Source: Pseudomonadota bacterium
Lineage (GTDB): Bacteria > Pseudomonadota > Alphaproteobacteria > Rhodospirillales > Magnetospirillaceae
Direction: 5' to 3'
NCBI GenBank assembly: GCA_021781575.1
Contig: JAJXWP010000039.1
Coordinates: 1 to 40,738, forward strand
Length of the DNA: 40,738 nucleotides
Made by a program: the position numbers and the translations under genes
Notes under the pieces: model-generated
Databases searched by the model: none
Seen by the model: only the letters and a program-made list of their open reading frames with translations
Told to the model about the DNA's origin: nothing
In this document: positions 13,153 to 21,996 of the stretch, one piece after another
How positions within the stretch are numbered: the stretch's first letter is position 1
How the letters are laid out: each line of letters opens with the position of its first letter

Positions 13153-15201
13153 TCAGGATCGGCCCGCCGCCAGCGGCGGCGAATTGTTGGCGTCGACCGA
13201 AGGGATGGTCGCATGGTCGATGAATACTTCCGGTGTGGATCGATCGAACTGCAGGCGCGCCTGTCTGGCCCGGTCGGCGAAATCCCTACGGAAGGCGATG
13301 TCGAGAAGGCGCAGCGTGAGCGCGCCGACCAGGCCCATCTCTTCTCTCTCGCCGGCGAGATCACCGCCGACGCGCTGAGCCTTTCGCAGCAGCTGGCTGG
13401 TGGCCGGCCGATCGAACAGTCCGCTCGCGGCCAAGCCGTCCTCGGCGAGAAGATCGCCGAACTCATCGGCGTCGGGACCACAAAGGGCTCGGCCGATGGG
13501 TGCGCGGAAGGGTTGCTTACGCCGATTCCAGATCGCTTCCGGCAGATGTCGCGAGGCAACCCGGCGCAGCGCAAGCTTGTCCTTCAGGCCGAGCATCTTG
13601 TGCCGTCGCGGCAGCGCCAAGCAGAAATCGACGATGTCGGGGTCGAGGAACGGATAGCGGGCCTCGATTCCATGGGCCATGGCCACCCGATCGCCCTGGC
13701 AGGACAGCAGATAGGCCGACATGAATCCCTGGATCTCGATCCATTGGGCCCGCGTCAGCGGATCCCACGATCGCCACCCCGGGGGCATGGCCGCTTCGGC
13801 CCGTTCGACGGCCGTGTCGAGGCCGCCGGCGGCACGGATGTCGGGCGCCAGCAGCCGCAGGCTCCAAGCGGTGTTTTGCCAGCGGATCAAATGGGAATAG
13901 AAGGGGTGCCCGATATCGAGCAGCCCACGGCGGAAAAAGGTCTGCCACAAGGTGGTGGAGCGGGCATCTTCTCCGCCGACATAGTGATGGATCCGGTTCA
14001 GCAGGGCTGGGCGAAGCCGGGATTCTGGTTGGCGGGCCCAGAAGCGGCGGATCTGGTCTTCCTTGAAAATGGTGTAGCCGGCCAGAAGTTCGTCCGCTCC
14101 TTCTCCCGTCAGGACTGTCTTGATGGCGCTGTCGCGCACCCGCTGCGACAACAGGAACAGCGGCACGGGAGATGTGCGCAGCAAGGGGGTCTCGCAGTGC
14201 CAGACGACCTCGGCCAGCGCGTCGCGGATATCGGCTCCACGGCAATAGAACTCGTGGTGGCGGGTTCCCAGGTGGTCGACGACCAAGCGCTGCTCCGACG
14301 TCTCGTCGTACCGCGGATCAGCGAAACGGATGCCGAAGGTCTCCAGGGGGGTGCCGCTCTGCCGCTTGGCCATGCTGGCGATGACCGAGGAATCAAGGCC
14401 GCCACTGACATAGGCCCCGACCGGCACGTCGGCCCGCAGCCGGAGAGCGATCGATCGCTCCAGCCGTTCCTCCAGGGCTTCCGCCGCTTGCGCCGCCGAT
14501 AGCCCGCAGAGATCGAGGCCGGCCGGGTCGGGGCGCCAATATGTCTGTTCGCTGACGCAGAGGGACGAGTCGAAACACAGCGCCGTTCCCGGCAATACCT
14601 GTCGCACCTCGGCAAAAACCGTGTGGGGGGCGCTCGCCGACCAAGTGGTGAAGGCCTGGGCAAGACCGGCGGGGTCGAAGCGCGCCGACAGGCGTCCGCC
14701 GGCGAAAATGGCCTTGGCCTCGGAGGCGAACACCAGATGCCCGTCCGCCCGCGCATAATGTAGGGGCAGGATACCCAGGCGGTCGCGCACCAGCCACAAC
14801 TGGCGTTTGCCGCTGTCCCACAGGGCGAAGGCGAACTGGCCGTTCAGCATTTCCCAGGCGCGGGGCCCGTACTGTTCATAGCAATGAACGATCACTTCGC
14901 TGTCGGTGGTCGTGTAAAAGCGATGGCCAAGGGAAAGAAGCCGCTGGCGAAGCTCGATATAGTTAAATATCTCCCCATTGAAGCTCAGCCACAGGGTCCC
15001 CTCGGCGTTGCGGATCGGCTGAAAGCCGCCGGATAAATCAACGAGGGATAGCCGCGCATGGGCCAACCCGATTCGATCGTCGCGATAAAGACCATGCCCA
15101 TCGGGGCCGCGATGCGCCAACATCGCCGCCATCCGGCGGAGCTCCTCAAATGAGACCGGCGGGGCCGACGGGCCCGCCATGACTCCAGCAATGCCGCACA
15201 T
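13153..15201 (-). CDS. asnB: Asparagine synthetase B-type glutamine amidotransferase
   Basis: The protein is 682 residues. It starts MCGIAGVM with the N-terminal nucleophile Cys2, followed by RGPDGHG and FNGEIFNY in the class II glutaminase domain (about 2-200). The synthetase domain (about 240-620) carries the PP-loop SGGLDSS (266-272) and GEGADELLAGY. The enzyme activates a carboxylate with ATP and amidates it with ammonia from glutamine. In EPS and exosortase-type loci such AsnB homologues are thought to modify a sugar acid or acyl group rather than make asparagine. It lies third in the operon after the acyl-activating ligase (122-base gap) and just before the NadE-like gene. GCGAGG precedes ATG 15201. 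The last 60 or so residues extend past the core. Confidence 0.88.
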   Translation of the reverse strand: MCGIAGVMAGPSAPPVSFEELRRMAAMLAHRGPDGHGLYRDDRIGLAHARLSLVDLSGGFQPIRNAEGTLWLSFNGEIFNYIELRQRLLSLGHRFYTTTDSEVIVHCYEQYGPRAWEMLNGQFAFALWDSGKRQLWLVRDRLGILPLHYARADGHLVFASEAKAIFAGGRLSARFDPAGLAQAFTTWSASAPHTVFAEVRQVLPGTALCFDSSLCVSEQTYWRPDPAGLDLCGLSAAQAAEALEERLERSIALRLRADVPVGAYVSGGLDSSVIASMAKRQSGTPLETFGIRFADPRYDETSEQRLVVDHLGTRHHEFYCRGADIRDALAEVVWHCETPLLRTSPVPLFLLSQRVRDSAIKTVLTGEGADELLAGYTIFKEDQIRRFWARQPESRLRPALLNRIHHYVGGEDARSTTLWQTFFRRGLLDIGHPFYSHLIRWQNTAWSLRLLAPDIRAAGGLDTAVERAEAAMPPGWRSWDPLTRAQWIEIQGFMSAYLLSCQGDRVAMAHGIEARYPFLDPDIVDFCLALPRRHKMLGLKDKLALRRVASRHLPEAIWNRRKQPFRAPIGRALCGPDADEFGDLLAEDGLAASGLFDRPATSQLLRKAQRVGGDLAGEREEMGLVGALTLRLLDIAFRRDFADRARQARLQFDRSTPEVFIDHATIPSVDANNSPPLAAGRS

Positions 15202-15323
15202 GCACCTCGCCTTTCCAAAAACTTATCTAGGTATCTCGCGCCGTCTTGACGACCGACGGTTGGGCAGACCTCGACTTATGGGAGAACCTTCGCGTCGGAT
15301 AGAGTGACGGTGGCAAAGTCGGG

Positions 15324-16874
15324 CTAGGAGCTGGCCGCTGCCGCCTTGCGCAGCACGGTCTTGGTAATCTTCCCCGAGTCGGTCTTCGGCAACTCGGGGC
15401 ACAGCTCGAAATATTTCGGCACCAGGCGGGGCTCGAGGCGGCCGAGGCAGTGCCTGCGCAACTGCTGTTCGGATAGTTGGCGCCCATCGCGAACCACGAC
15501 GTAGGCCTTGATCGCCATGCCGTCGATCGCGTCGGGAACCCCGATGACGGCCGCTTCCGCCAGCTCGTCGAGTTCATAGAGGACGCTTTCCACCTCTTTC
15601 GGGCTGACCTTTTCGCCGCGGCATTTGAACACGTCGTCGCGCCGGCCGAGAAAATAGAGATCACCATCCTCGTCCATTTCGAACAGGTCACCGGTATAGA
15701 GCACCTTCTCGCCGGGAATCTCGCCGTCGCGCAAGGCCCGCGCCGTCTCCTCCGGGCGCTTCCAATAACCCCGCATGACACTGGTCCCGCGGACCACCAG
15801 TTCTCCCATTTCCCCGGGCCCGCAACGCCGCCCGCCCTCGTCGACGAGGTAGGTCTCGGAGTTCGGCATGGCGCGCCCGACCGACGTCGGCTTGGCCGCC
15901 AGGCGTGCCGGATCGAGATAGGACACGCGCGTGCATTCGGTCAGGCCGTACATGGAGTAGATCGTCGCCTGCGGCAGCAACTCGCCAAGCCGCGCGATAT
16001 GGGCCGGAGGGAACGGTGCCGCCGTATTGGACAGATATCGGAGCGAGGAAAGGTCCAATCCTTCGAACGGCGCAAACTGCAGCAAGGTGGCGAAGATCGT
16101 CGGAACGCCGGGAAGTCCCGTCACGCCGAACGCGCTGATCCGCTTCAGAACCTCGTAGGGATAGGCGAACGAGCGCTCGACGAGCACGGTAAATCCGACG
16201 CGGGCGCCGGTAAGAACCTGGAAAAGCCCATAGTCGAAGGATAGAGGCAGAACACAAAGGACGACATCGTCTTCTGTGTTTTTCAAGTAAGTCGATATGG
16301 ACCAGACGTTATTGACGATGTTGCGATGCGTCATCATCACCCCTTTTGGGTGGCCGGTCGAGCCCGAGGTGTAGATGATGAAGCACAGATCCTGGTCGAT
16401 AAGCTGGGGATCATCCGGCACCTCATGCGGGCCCGCCAGGATATCGGCCAAGCGGCGGCCCGGTGCATCGGCCGCATCTCCCACCCAGATGACCGTTTCC
16501 ACCGTCGGAACCTCGGCCAGCGCCTCACCGACGCGGTGATGCAGCTGCGCCGGGGCGACGAGGCATTTGGCTCCGGCATCGGCCAGGATGAAAGCCAGTT
16601 TGTCGACCTTGGTCCCGTGATTGAGCGGTATGAACACTGCCCCCGCCTTCAACGCAGCCCACAGGCCGATGATCATTTCCAGCGAGTTGTCCAGCATCAC
16701 GGCGACCCGGTCGCCGCGGCGCACGCCGGACCGCTGGAACTCGCGCGCCAGCCGGTCGCTGTGTCCGGCGATTGTGCGGAACGAATAGCGTGCGCCGGCG
16801 GCGATGACGGCCGTCTTTTCCGGAATCCGTCGCGCGGTATCGGCCAGGTAGTCGTGCAGCAGCATCGGCGTCAT
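15324..16874 (-). CDS. AMP-forming acyl-CoA/acyl-ACP ligase
   Basis: The protein is 516 residues, normal for the ANL superfamily. Motifs in order: P-loop YTSGSTGHPKG (168-178), GLTECTR, YTGDL, FLGRRDDVFKCRGEKVSP hinge region, and PKTDSGKITK near the C-terminus with the catalytic Lys (about 502). It adenylates a carboxylic acid and transfers it to a thiol. Because its start overlaps the stop of the ACP gene by four bases (ATGA), the acceptor is very likely that carrier protein. Homologues occur in exosortase-A loci as acyl-CoA ligases of unknown substrate. No signal or membrane segment is seen, so it is cytoplasmic. The acid it activates cannot be read from sequence. Confidence 0.88.
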   Translation of the reverse strand: MTPMLLHDYLADTARRIPEKTAVIAAGARYSFRTIAGHSDRLAREFQRSGVRRGDRVAVMLDNSLEMIIGLWAALKAGAVFIPLNHGTKVDKLAFILADAGAKCLVAPAQLHHRVGEALAEVPTVETVIWVGDAADAPGRRLADILAGPHEVPDDPQLIDQDLCFIIYTSGSTGHPKGVMMTHRNIVNNVWSISTYLKNTEDDVVLCVLPLSFDYGLFQVLTGARVGFTVLVERSFAYPYEVLKRISAFGVTGLPGVPTIFATLLQFAPFEGLDLSSLRYLSNTAAPFPPAHIARLGELLPQATIYSMYGLTECTRVSYLDPARLAAKPTSVGRAMPNSETYLVDEGGRRCGPGEMGELVVRGTSVMRGYWKRPEETARALRDGEIPGEKVLYTGDLFEMDEDGDLYFLGRRDDVFKCRGEKVSPKEVESVLYELDELAEAAVIGVPDAIDGMAIKAYVVVRDGRQLSEQQLRRHCLGRLEPRLVPKYFELCPELPKTDSGKITKTVLRKAAAASS

Positions 16875-17167
16875 GCCTCCTGCCGGCTGCCGGCACGTTT
16901 CCGCGAGACGAGGGCGCAGATGCGATCGATCGAGTCCAGGTTGTCAGCAATGATTTCCGTATCGGTGATGCGGATGCCGAACTCCTGTTCAAGGAAGGCG
17001 ACGAGTTCCATCGCGCCGGTCGAGTCCAGTATCCCCGCGTCCAGCAACGAGGCGGACTCGTCCAAATCGTCGGCGGCGCCGAGCAGGAGATTTTCGACGA
17101 TGTAATCGTAAACCTTGTCCCTGATCTCATCCTGCTGGCTGACCATCTCTTGAGCAACACCGTGCAT
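16871..17167 (-). CDS. Acyl carrier protein (ACP1)
   Basis: The product is 98 residues, acidic, of the four-helix carrier-protein type. The phosphopantetheine attachment site is S49 in LLDAGILDSTGAMELVAFLE (residues 41-60). It should be made holo by a phosphopantetheinyl transferase elsewhere and carry the acyl group loaded by the ligase it overlaps. A strong AGGAGG five bases before ATG 17167 fixes the start and suggests high expression. It is the first gene of the operon running down to 10879, preceded by an A+T-rich leader. It is longer than a fatty-acid ACP (about 78 residues) through extensions at both ends. It is a dedicated rather than housekeeping ACP, since no fab genes are near. Confidence 0.88.
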   Translation of the reverse strand: MHGVAQEMVSQQDEIRDKVYDYIVENLLLGAADDLDESASLLDAGILDSTGAMELVAFLEQEFGIRITDTEIIADNLDSIDRICALVSRKRAGSRQEA

Positions 17168-17577
17168 TACTTCCTCCTGGAAGACCGAAAAACATTGATG
17201 TGTTCAGCAATCAATGCGCTCGAATTTTGCTCATTTGTTAGTGGCGCAGTAAATATAACAGAGCGTGTATATTTATTGATGACTATAATGATCTAGCGGT
17301 GTCCGGATATGCGTGCTACCCCTTGAAGCATCTCCCACTGGCCGTTTCGGAGGGTGGGCGCCGATCGGGGTAGCCGCCCCCACAATCGATCATAGCCCTT
17401 CGCCGGGCGGGCGCATCCGCGCCCTCAACGGGTGCTGGAACAAGAAAATCAGCCAACCGGCCGCCATTGAGGCGGCGGCCGAATCGTAGTGAAGATCTGC
17501 GCGGAGCGCACAACGGCCCGGATGGCCCCGCCCGGCGAGGCACTGGTACTGGCACCAGTGCTCCGTGGCGACGTGCC
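17168..17577. other. A+T-rich promoter island and gene-free gap before ACP1
   Basis: The 410-base gap between wzc-like (stop 17578) and ACP1 (start 17167) has two parts. The segment 17190-17300 is strongly A+T-rich and is the likely promoter of the ACP1 operon. The segment 17310-17575 is G+C-rich with several hairpins, for example GCCGCC-ATTGA-GGCGGC around 17461-17477. I see no convincing gene in it. Confidence 0.55.
17540..17561 (-). terminator. Hairpin downstream of the Wzc-like gene
   Basis: A perfect 8-bp stem GCACTGGT/ACCAGTGC with a 6-base loop lies 16 bases after the minus-strand wzc-like stop. An alternative 7-bp pairing GAGGCAC (17537-17543) with GTGCCTC (17573-17579) competes with it and reaches into the stop codon. 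No U-tract follows, so it may be a pause or mRNA-stabilising structure rather than an intrinsic terminator. Confidence 0.4.
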
Positions 17578-19761
17578 TCAGCCGAGGTAATATCGGTTGA
17601 GTGACTTGTGGTAGACGATGGAGTCGCCATAGCCGTCGGCGGCGTGCCGTTCGATGTCGACTTGGGCGAGGACCGCGCCGATCCGGCGGGGGTCGACCGA
17701 CTCGAACAGGTGAACCGCCGCTTTCACCGATTCCCGGGTGGTGTCGGCCCAGCGCACCACATGGATCACTCGGTCGGCCAGGCGCGCGACGATCAGAGGG
17801 TCGACCACGGCCAGGCTGGGTGGCGTATCGATGATCACGTGATCAAATTTTTGGGTGAGCCCTTTCAACAGGTTCTCGACCAACTCGGTGCGCACGACAT
17901 TGTTGAAATCGCTGCCCCGTCCCGCGGTGACGACCGCCAGGTTAGGCATCGGGTGCTGGATCACCTCGTTCAGTGACGAGCATTCGCCCGACAGGTATTC
18001 CATGACGCCGGGGCCAAGGGGTAGGCGCAGGATATGGTGGAGCGACGGGCGGCGGGTGTCGAAATCCACCAATACGACGTTACGGCCAAGCGATGCCGCC
18101 AGCATGGCCATGGACACCGCCGTCGTGGTCTTGCCTTCGCCGGACAGCGCCGAGGTCACCACCACCGAACGCGGCAATGGCCGGTCTGGTGGCGCGATGC
18201 GGATATAGAGGTTCTTCACCGCCTCGGCGAAGCGCGAGCGGTCCTTCGTCATCACCGCCAACTGGTCGACGCTGCGCGTCGTCTGGAAGCGCGGCAGCAT
18301 GCCGAGGGTGGGGTACGGCACCAGCGCCGCCAGCTCCTCGGTGCTGCGGATCAGGCGCTCCTGCAGGTCCCGCCACAGGTAGAAGGCGACGCTGAGGATG
18401 GCCGAAATGAAAACGGCCAGCACCGACATCGGCAGCATCTTGGGGAATGCCGGTTGCACCGGCAGCGGAGCCGGGGAAATCAACTGCGCGTCGGCGGTCT
18501 GCAGCGACACCTGCGCCGCCAATTCGTTCTGCCGGCGCAACAGGGTGACCAGGAGGTCACGGCCGGCAGCCACTTCCCGCTGCAGGCTCAAGAGGCCGAC
18601 GCTCTCCCCACTGGACGACTCGAGGCGAGACTTGGCCGATGCCTCGGCCGCCTTCAGCGAGGCCACTTCATTGGACGACAGGGCCGCCTCCGAATTCAGG
18701 CCGTCGGCGATGTGCGACAGTTCGGTCCTGATGGCCGCTTTGAGCTCCTGCATTTCCCCTTCGATCCGCTGGATCCGCACGCTGTCAGGCCCGTACTGCT
18801 GCATCAGCGTCGCCCGCTCGATGGACAGCCTGGCTTCGCGCTCGCGCAGCGCCTGCAATGCCGGAGATCCGATCGTCTCGGGCAGCGCATTGGAAAGGGT
18901 GCCGGCGCGTTGCAGGCGCTGCACCTCGTCGGCCCGCGCCTTGATCGCCCCGTACTCGGTCTGGGCGGCGGTCAGGCGCCGATCGATATCGGCGATCTCG
19001 CCGTAGGGAAGCAGCATCCGGTTGCCATTCTCAAGGAGTCCGCTGCGAGCGCGGAAGTCTTCCAGCTTATGTTCATTAGATTCTACCTGCTGGCGGATGC
19101 GAATTATTTCTCCATCTACCCAGTTCTTGGCAGATATGCTTGCCTTTGTTTTCTCAAAGACCTGACGATCGATGTAGGCCTCGGCAAATGCGTTCGCCAC
19201 ATTGCGTGCCAGCTGTGGCGATCCCGCGGTGAACCGGATCTCCACGACGCGGGACCGGCCCATCGGCCTGACGCTCTCGTTGGTCAGCAGGTAGGTAATG
19301 ACCCGCTCCTCCGGGGGGAGCGGTGCTCCCTTGATCAGCCTGTCCAGCCAGCCCTCAATTTTGTCGACGATGGCTCCGCCGGCAATTTGCATCTTCGTGT
19401 CTCTGGACCCTGGTACGGTGGTCAGATGAAGGCGTTCGGCGACGGCACTGGCGATCTCACGTGATCGCAGGATTTCGACTTGGCTGGCCAAGCCTTCCAC
19501 ATCGAGTGTCAGCGCCGGAGCGACATCCTGGATGTTGACCACGTTGGGGCGCGACTCGACCATCAGGTAGGCGTTTGCCGAGTATTTGGGCGGCAACAGC
19601 GACAGAATGGTGATCGTCGCCGCCGAGAGGCAGGCCGTGGCGATCAGCGCCTTCCGCCAATGGCGGCGGAGGCTGCGGTTCAAGACATCCAGGCCGTTTC
19701 GTTCGGCGAACGCAGAGGTTCCCCTGTCTGGTGCGGTGTTCGTGGAGAGCGCGTGAGCCAA
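17578..19761 (-). CDS. Wzc/ExoP-like polysaccharide co-polymerase and tyrosine autokinase
   Basis: The protein is 727 residues, of the inner-membrane Wzc/ExoP type. TM1 lies at about 37-57, followed by a long periplasmic Wzz/coiled-coil region (60-430), a Pro-rich stretch and TM2 (about 443-463). The cytoplasmic BY-kinase domain has Walker A GEGKTT (541-546), Walker A' VVLVDFD (562-568) and Walker B HVIIDTPP (641-648), and ends with a tyrosine cluster (Y711, Y717, Y724, Y725) for autophosphorylation. It controls chain length and export of EPS made by the Wzy-dependent route. The start is TTG 19761: AGGAGG lies five bases upstream and no ATG fits. It is the third gene after GT2 and the phosphoglycosyltransferase, 30 bases from the latter. 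Confidence 0.92.
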   Translation of the reverse strand: MAHALSTNTAPDRGTSAFAERNGLDVLNRSLRRHWRKALIATACLSAATITILSLLPPKYSANAYLMVESRPNVVNIQDVAPALTLDVEGLASQVEILRSREIASAVAERLHLTTVPGSRDTKMQIAGGAIVDKIEGWLDRLIKGAPLPPEERVITYLLTNESVRPMGRSRVVEIRFTAGSPQLARNVANAFAEAYIDRQVFEKTKASISAKNWVDGEIIRIRQQVESNEHKLEDFRARSGLLENGNRMLLPYGEIADIDRRLTAAQTEYGAIKARADEVQRLQRAGTLSNALPETIGSPALQALREREARLSIERATLMQQYGPDSVRIQRIEGEMQELKAAIRTELSHIADGLNSEAALSSNEVASLKAAEASAKSRLESSSGESVGLLSLQREVAAGRDLLVTLLRRQNELAAQVSLQTADAQLISPAPLPVQPAFPKMLPMSVLAVFISAILSVAFYLWRDLQERLIRSTEELAALVPYPTLGMLPRFQTTRSVDQLAVMTKDRSRFAEAVKNLYIRIAPPDRPLPRSVVVTSALSGEGKTTTAVSMAMLAASLGRNVVLVDFDTRRPSLHHILRLPLGPGVMEYLSGECSSLNEVIQHPMPNLAVVTAGRGSDFNNVVRTELVENLLKGLTQKFDHVIIDTPPSLAVVDPLIVARLADRVIHVVRWADTTRESVKAAVHLFESVDPRRIGAVLAQVDIERHAADGYGDSIVYHKSLNRYYLG

Positions 19762-19791
19762 AGGAACCTCCTATGATCGTCCCGACGTCCG

Positions 19792-20490
19792 TCAATAGGC
19801 GCCGCATTTGCCCAGAAACACTTTGGGCGTTACCAGAATGATCCATACGTCCCGCCAAAGTGCCCAGTGACGAACATAGCGGCGGTCGAGCGTCACCCGT
19901 TGCGTATAGTCCACATCCGAGCGGCCGCTGATCTGCCACAGGCCGGTCAGCCCTGGCCGGCAGTAGGCATAAAATCCGAAATCGGTACCGTAGAAGGCGA
20001 TTTCCTCGGCAACGATCGGCCGCGGCCCTACCAGACTCATTTCGCCGACCAGCACGTTGAACAATTGCGGCAGTTCATCCAGGCTGGTCTTCCGCAGGAT
20101 CCGGCCGAGCGGCGTTACCCGCGGGTCGTTCTTCAGCTTGAAGGTGGCGTCCCATTCGGCTCGTGCCTTGGGGTCGGCCTCGAGGTGTTCTTGCAGCATT
20201 TCGCGGGCGCGGATGTGCATCGTCCGGAACTTGAGGCAGAAAAACGGGCGCCCGCGAGCCCCGATGCGTCGATGGCGAAAGATGGCGGGGCCGCCATCCG
20301 ATTTCACCGCGACGGCGATGAGCATCATGACCGGTGCCGTCAGCAGGATCAGCAAAATGGCCCCGATCAGATCGAGCCATCGCTTCGATGTCTTGTCGCA
20401 TAGTCGATCGGTATTCGGCGAGCGGAGGATCAAAGGCAGCCAATCCGCCGTTGCGTTGCCATTTGGGGCGATCGCGCGGTACGCTTCCAT
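19792..20490 (-). CDS. ExoY-like undecaprenyl-phosphate phosphoglycosyltransferase
   Basis: The protein is 232 residues, the size of the minimal ExoY-type monotopic phosphoglycosyltransferases. One membrane-inserted helix (about 36-62, LIGAILLILLTAPVMML) precedes the catalytic domain with KFRTM, TSLDELPQL, LVGPRP and RPGLTGLWQISGRS. It transfers a sugar-1-phosphate from a UDP-sugar to undecaprenyl phosphate, the first committed step of repeat-unit assembly at the inner face of the membrane. The sugar (galactose, glucose or other) cannot be told. GAGGG lies four bases before ATG 20490. It lies between GT2 (14 bases upstream) and the Wzc-like gene, so initiation, extension and chain control are in one transcript. 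Confidence 0.93.
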   Translation of the reverse strand: MEAYRAIAPNGNATADWLPLILRSPNTDRLCDKTSKRWLDLIGAILLILLTAPVMMLIAVAVKSDGGPAIFRHRRIGARGRPFFCLKFRTMHIRAREMLQEHLEADPKARAEWDATFKLKNDPRVTPLGRILRKTSLDELPQLFNVLVGEMSLVGPRPIVAEEIAFYGTDFGFYAYCRPGLTGLWQISGRSDVDYTQRVTLDRRYVRHWALWRDVWIILVTPKVFLGKCGAY

Positions 20491-20504
20491 CGGGCCCTCG
20501 GTGG

Positions 20505-21686
20505 CTATGGGTTGGTCGTGCGGATTGCACGGGATTGCGGAGGGCGCCAGGTTTGAAACCGCTCTCCCCTTAACGATCGCAGGACACCGACCGCGGTTCC
20601 GGCAAGGGCCAAGGCAATATCGCGCAGGCGCTGGAAGGGCGCCGGAACCGGGCCGGTGACCAGGAAGTCAACGCTGGTTGTCGCCAACACCAGGATCAGA
20701 AGACCCACCGGCCAGGCAAGCCAGGTGGCCATGGCAAGGGCGAAAAACAACGTGCCGACGGACGCGTTGAGCGGCGAGAGCCACCGCAGCAGCTTGTGCG
20801 ACACGTATTTGTAACGCAAAGTCCAGTGGAGCGACCGCAGGCGGCGGCGCATCAGCCGGTGCACGTTGAATGCCTGGCAGGCGATGCGGACTTTGCGCCG
20901 ATATTCGTCCGCACTGTCGACGGCCGAGGTTTCGGTGGCCCGGACGTCGTCGGCTCGGACGACCCGGTGGCCGTCGCAGAGAATGGACAGCGACAGGTAG
21001 AAATCGTCGATGATGTCGTCCGGCACCGGACGGTGCAGCGATGCGCGGATGGCGAAAATCGACCCGTCGGCACCGATGACACCGCCGGTCTCGCTGTCCA
21101 GTTGCTTCAGCTCCTCCTCGCTGCGCCAATATGCGGCGCCGACGGCGGCCGTGCTCGTTTCGGTGCTGTTGGTGTATACCAGATGGCCGCAAACGCATCC
21201 CACGGTCGGGTCGGCGAAATACGGCTGCAGCCGCGTCAGCGCATCGGGTTCCATCATGACATTGGCGTCAGTGAACACCAGGATATCGGCCGTGGTCATG
21301 CCGACCAGGCGATTCATGCCGGCTGACTTGCCGCGCCGTTCCGTTGCCACCAGGAGGTGCAACCGGTCGCTGTAGGGCCGGAGAATGTCCGCAGTGCGAT
21401 CGGTGGCCGCATCGACGTAGACCAAGAGATCCACCGGGAGCTCGGTGTGCCGCCGGAGTTCCAGAAGGTTGTGGATTTTTTCTTCAATCACCGCCTCCTC
21501 GTTATATGCGCACACGCAGACCGCAATGGAGCGAATAGGACGATCCGCGCCGGGTACGGCACGGGCAGGGCACCTCACACGCAGGTTTTTTAAAAGGAAA
21601 AGTGATGGTTTATATGTCAAGAATGGGTGTCCGAAAGATGCAGAGAAAACGGCAGAGATGACGAAGTAGATCATGCTCGTCGTCAT
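20505..21686 (-). CDS. Family 2 glycosyltransferase with membrane helices
   Basis: The product is about 393 residues. An N-terminal hydrophobic segment is followed by the GT-A domain: AVCVCAYNEEAVIEEKI, FTDANVMMEPDAL as the D-x-D-like metal site, GADGSIFAIR, and TETSAVDSADEYRRKVRIA, equivalent to the acceptor-side E-D and QRRW-like region. Two to three further C-terminal helices (about residues 295-365) place it in the inner membrane. It should add a sugar to the lipid-linked EPS unit, from an NDP-sugar. I prefer ATG 21686 (GGTGA five bases upstream); ATG 21713 would add nine residues and lacks a ribosome-binding site. It is first in the GT2-ExoY-Wzc operon and diverges from the two-domain glycosyltransferase at 21997. 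The N-terminal coding is A+T-richer than the rest. Confidence 0.85.
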   Translation of the reverse strand: MTTSMIYFVISAVFSASFGHPFLTYKPSLFLLKNLRVRCPARAVPGADRPIRSIAVCVCAYNEEAVIEEKIHNLLELRRHTELPVDLLVYVDAATDRTADILRPYSDRLHLLVATERRGKSAGMNRLVGMTTADILVFTDANVMMEPDALTRLQPYFADPTVGCVCGHLVYTNSTETSTAAVGAAYWRSEEELKQLDSETGGVIGADGSIFAIRASLHRPVPDDIIDDFYLSLSILCDGHRVVRADDVRATETSAVDSADEYRRKVRIACQAFNVHRLMRRRLRSLHWTLRYKYVSHKLLRWLSPLNASVGTLFFALAMATWLAWPVGLLILVLATTSVDFLVTGPVPAPFQRLRDIALALAGTAVGVLRSLRGERFQTWRPPQSRAIRTTNP

Positions 21687-21713
21687 TTTTTCACCGCTGT
21701 GCTCGAGATCCAT

Positions 21714-21996
21714 TTATACACATGAGGGTGCTTATCGGGCCTTTTCTGAATGGGCTGTTTTGTGAATAATTAGGCATGTATATTTCATACTTTATAGCAT
21801 CGAAGGCGCGGCGGGATTAACCGAAAGAAGCCATGGGGCCTTGTCCATCGCTCTTCCGGGGATGGGTAGTGCCTCGGCCGGTGGACGGAAGTCCGATCCG
21901 CCTAATCCGTCTGATGGGCAATCTAGCCCGTTTGACTGATTCCTTGCCGGGCATTCCCAGGCTTATTTCAGGGGCGGGGGTGACGTGGAGGCAGGC
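21714..21996. promoter_or_regulatory. Divergent promoter region inside the EPS locus
   Basis: This gap lies between GT2 (-) and the two-domain glycosyltransferase (+). Its left half (about 21700-21805) is strongly A+T-rich, with runs such as GTATATTTCATACTTTATAG near 21778-21797, and contrasts with the G+C-rich right half. It should drive both half-operons. No operator was recognised. Confidence 0.5.

Noticed and set aside
13213-14502. 429-codon plus-strand frame opposite asnB
   Set aside because: It is a shadow of the well-conserved AsnB coding sequence.
17310-17577. Possible gene remnant or insertion-sequence scar downstream of the Wzc-like gene
   Set aside because: Translations in all frames gave nothing I recognise, and no terminal repeats or target duplications were seen.
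18034-19464. 476-codon plus-strand frame opposite the Wzc-like gene
   Set aside because: The minus strand encodes complete BY-kinase motifs; the plus frame is His/Gln/Arg-rich without structure.
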